From assembly GCA_017445145.1 (NCBI GenBank), contig JAFSVI010000132.1, forward strand, positions 1 to 33,623: a stretch of DNA of 33,623 nucleotides. The letters are read 5' to 3'. A program made the translations under genes and the position numbers. Shown in pieces: positions 32,967-33,623 of this stretch (position 1 is its first letter; each line of letters starts with the position of its first letter). Under the pieces are notes generated by a model. The model did no database searches. It was not told where the DNA came from and saw only the letters and a program-made list of their open reading frames with translations. The stretch is from Bacteroidaceae bacterium (lineage in GTDB: Bacteria; Bacteroidota; Bacteroidia; Bacteroidales; Bacteroidaceae).

Positions 32967-33149
32967 CCCGCGGCAAACACCGCCAACAGCCACGGCATGT
33001 TACCAAACACGCCGCGGCAAGCATCGAAACATGCCGCGGCATGTATAGAAACTCGCCGCGGCATGTTAGGACAAACGGCGCGGAAAGGAGGAGGTGACGG
33101 CGCGGAAAGAAGGAGGTGACGGCGCGGAAAGGAGGAGGTGACGGCGCGG
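32967..33149. repeat. Array of about eight 22-bp tandem repeats
   Basis: Head-to-tail units start at 32967, 32989, 33011, 33033, 33055, 33077, 33099 and 33121, with a partial ninth at 33143. There is no spacer sequence. All start with a (g/c)(c/g)cgcgg-like core. Units 2-5 continue catgt... or caagc..., and joined copies form the 16-base palindrome acatgccgcggcatgt at 33029-33044. The last three units (33077-33142) share aaaggaggaggtgac or aaagaaggaggtgac, a perfect or near-perfect Shine-Dalgarno-like core. The array fills the gap between the converging DedA and symporter genes. Confidence 0.9.
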
Positions 33150-33153
33150 TGCT

Positions 33154-33623
33154 TCAGGCCTGGCGCTGCGGCTGTGGCAAGCGTCGTGCGACGACCGATG
33201 CCCACAGCCCGAAGAACGTCAGGGCGCCGTTGAGCATCAGCATCTCGTAGCCAAAGCGATAGCCCCAGAGGCGGTCGGCGGCCACAGACAGCGCATAGCA
33301 CAGCAGCGGCGAGGCCACGCAGACGTATGGCACGAGGCGGTCGGCCGGCTGGCGGCGCGTGAAGAGGCCAAAGGCAAAGAGGCCAAGCAGGGGGCCGTAG
33401 GTGTAGCCCACGAGGGTGTAGATGGCATCGATGAGCGATGTGCTCCCCACCTGCCGGAAGGCTATGATGCATGCCACAAAGGCCACGCACATGGCCGCAT
33501 GCACGCGCTTGCGCAGGCGCTCGTCGTCGGGGCGGCGGCGCAGGTCGATGCAATAGGAGGTGGTGAGCGATGTCAGTGCCGAGTCGGCGCTCGAGAACGA
33601 CGCCGCCACGATGCCGAGCACGA
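33154..33623 (-). CDS. Sodium:solute symporter, C-terminal part (5' end outside window)
   Basis: The frame enters from the right edge and stops at 33154, giving the last 155 or so residues. ASFSSADSALTSLTTSYCID is the signature of the sodium-binding helix of the SSS family, with the adjacent serines and threonine coordinating sodium in related transporters. Four to five hydrophobic helices follow (about VHAAMCVAFVACIIAF, LVGYTYGPLLGLFAFGLF, LVPYVCVASPLLCYALSVAA and MLNGALTFFGLWASVVA). The substrate cannot be told from this part; sialic acid, sugars and amino acids are all known in the family. The stop lies only five bases after the repeat array edge. Confidence 0.9.
   Translation of the reverse strand, partial: VLGIVAASFSSADSALTSLTTSYCIDLRRRPDDERLRKRVHAAMCVAFVACIIAFRQVGSTSLIDAIYTLVGYTYGPLLGLFAFGLFTRRQPADRLVPYVCVASPLLCYALSVAADRLWGYRFGYEMLMLNGALTFFGLWASVVARRLPQPQRQA

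Noticed and set aside
32967-33149. CRISPR array
   Set aside because: Units are 22 bp head to tail with no unique spacers, and no cas gene is present.

Overview
The window looks like chromosomal DNA of a GC-rich Bacteroidota, most likely order Bacteroidales (Prevotellaceae- or Muribaculaceae-like). I infer this from type III glutamine synthetase, the complete BatA-E aerotolerance cluster with MoxR and DUF58, DUF4286 next to ruvC, the ftsE-lysC-lysA order, TAnnTTTG-type -7 promoter elements and the absence of Shine-Dalgarno sequences before genes. Genus cannot be fixed from the sequence alone.

Layout. (1) 1-12468, all minus strand: ftsY, rimO, a small HU gene, an HU/transmembrane/LysM fusion, a MoxR ATPase, a DUF58 gene, a three-helix membrane protein, then batA, batB, batC, batD and the 5' part of batE. 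Gaps are short or negative, so this may be one very long transcription unit. DUF58 carries an apparent one-base frameshift near its N-terminus. (2) 12637-13908, minus: a secreted SGNH esterase resembling rhamnogalacturonan acetylesterase. (3) 14094-17564, plus: tRNA-Thr(CGT), mltG and glnN, closed by a 17-bp-stem hairpin at 17595-17633 that can serve both converging units. (4) 17637-21092, minus: a DUF1573 protein, a secreted DUF2264 protein, an M48 lipoprotein protease and a HAD phosphatase. (5) 21235-32855, plus: DUF4286, ruvC, a two-domain ABC ATPase, a soluble histidine kinase with two DHp-like segments, hisH-hisA-hisF-hisIE, an FtsE-type ATPase, lysC, lysA, a degenerate family 2 glycosyltransferase and a DedA protein. 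Many of these are coupled by ATGA overlaps. (6) 32856-33153: a terminator-like hairpin, then an array of about eight 22-bp repeats. (7) 33154 to the right edge, minus: the C-terminal part of a sodium:solute symporter.

How the genes work together. The bat/MoxR/DUF58 genes should build an inner-membrane and periplasmic complex with VWA (MIDAS) and TPR modules, served by an AAA+ ATPase. The his genes cover the middle and early-cyclisation steps of histidine synthesis: HisIE makes ProFAR, HisA isomerises it, and HisF/HisH make imidazole-glycerol phosphate. LysC and LysA are the first and last enzymes of the diaminopimelate/lysine route, which also feeds peptidoglycan.

Most worth a second look: the HU-TM-LysM protein, a possible physical link between nucleoid and cell wall; the 22-bp array, whose second half carries Shine-Dalgarno-like cores; the DUF58 frameshift; the histidine kinase with a duplicated, His-less DHp segment; and a C-terminal module shared by BatD and its uncharacterised neighbour. 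I saw no CRISPR array, prophage, insertion sequence or obvious defence system.
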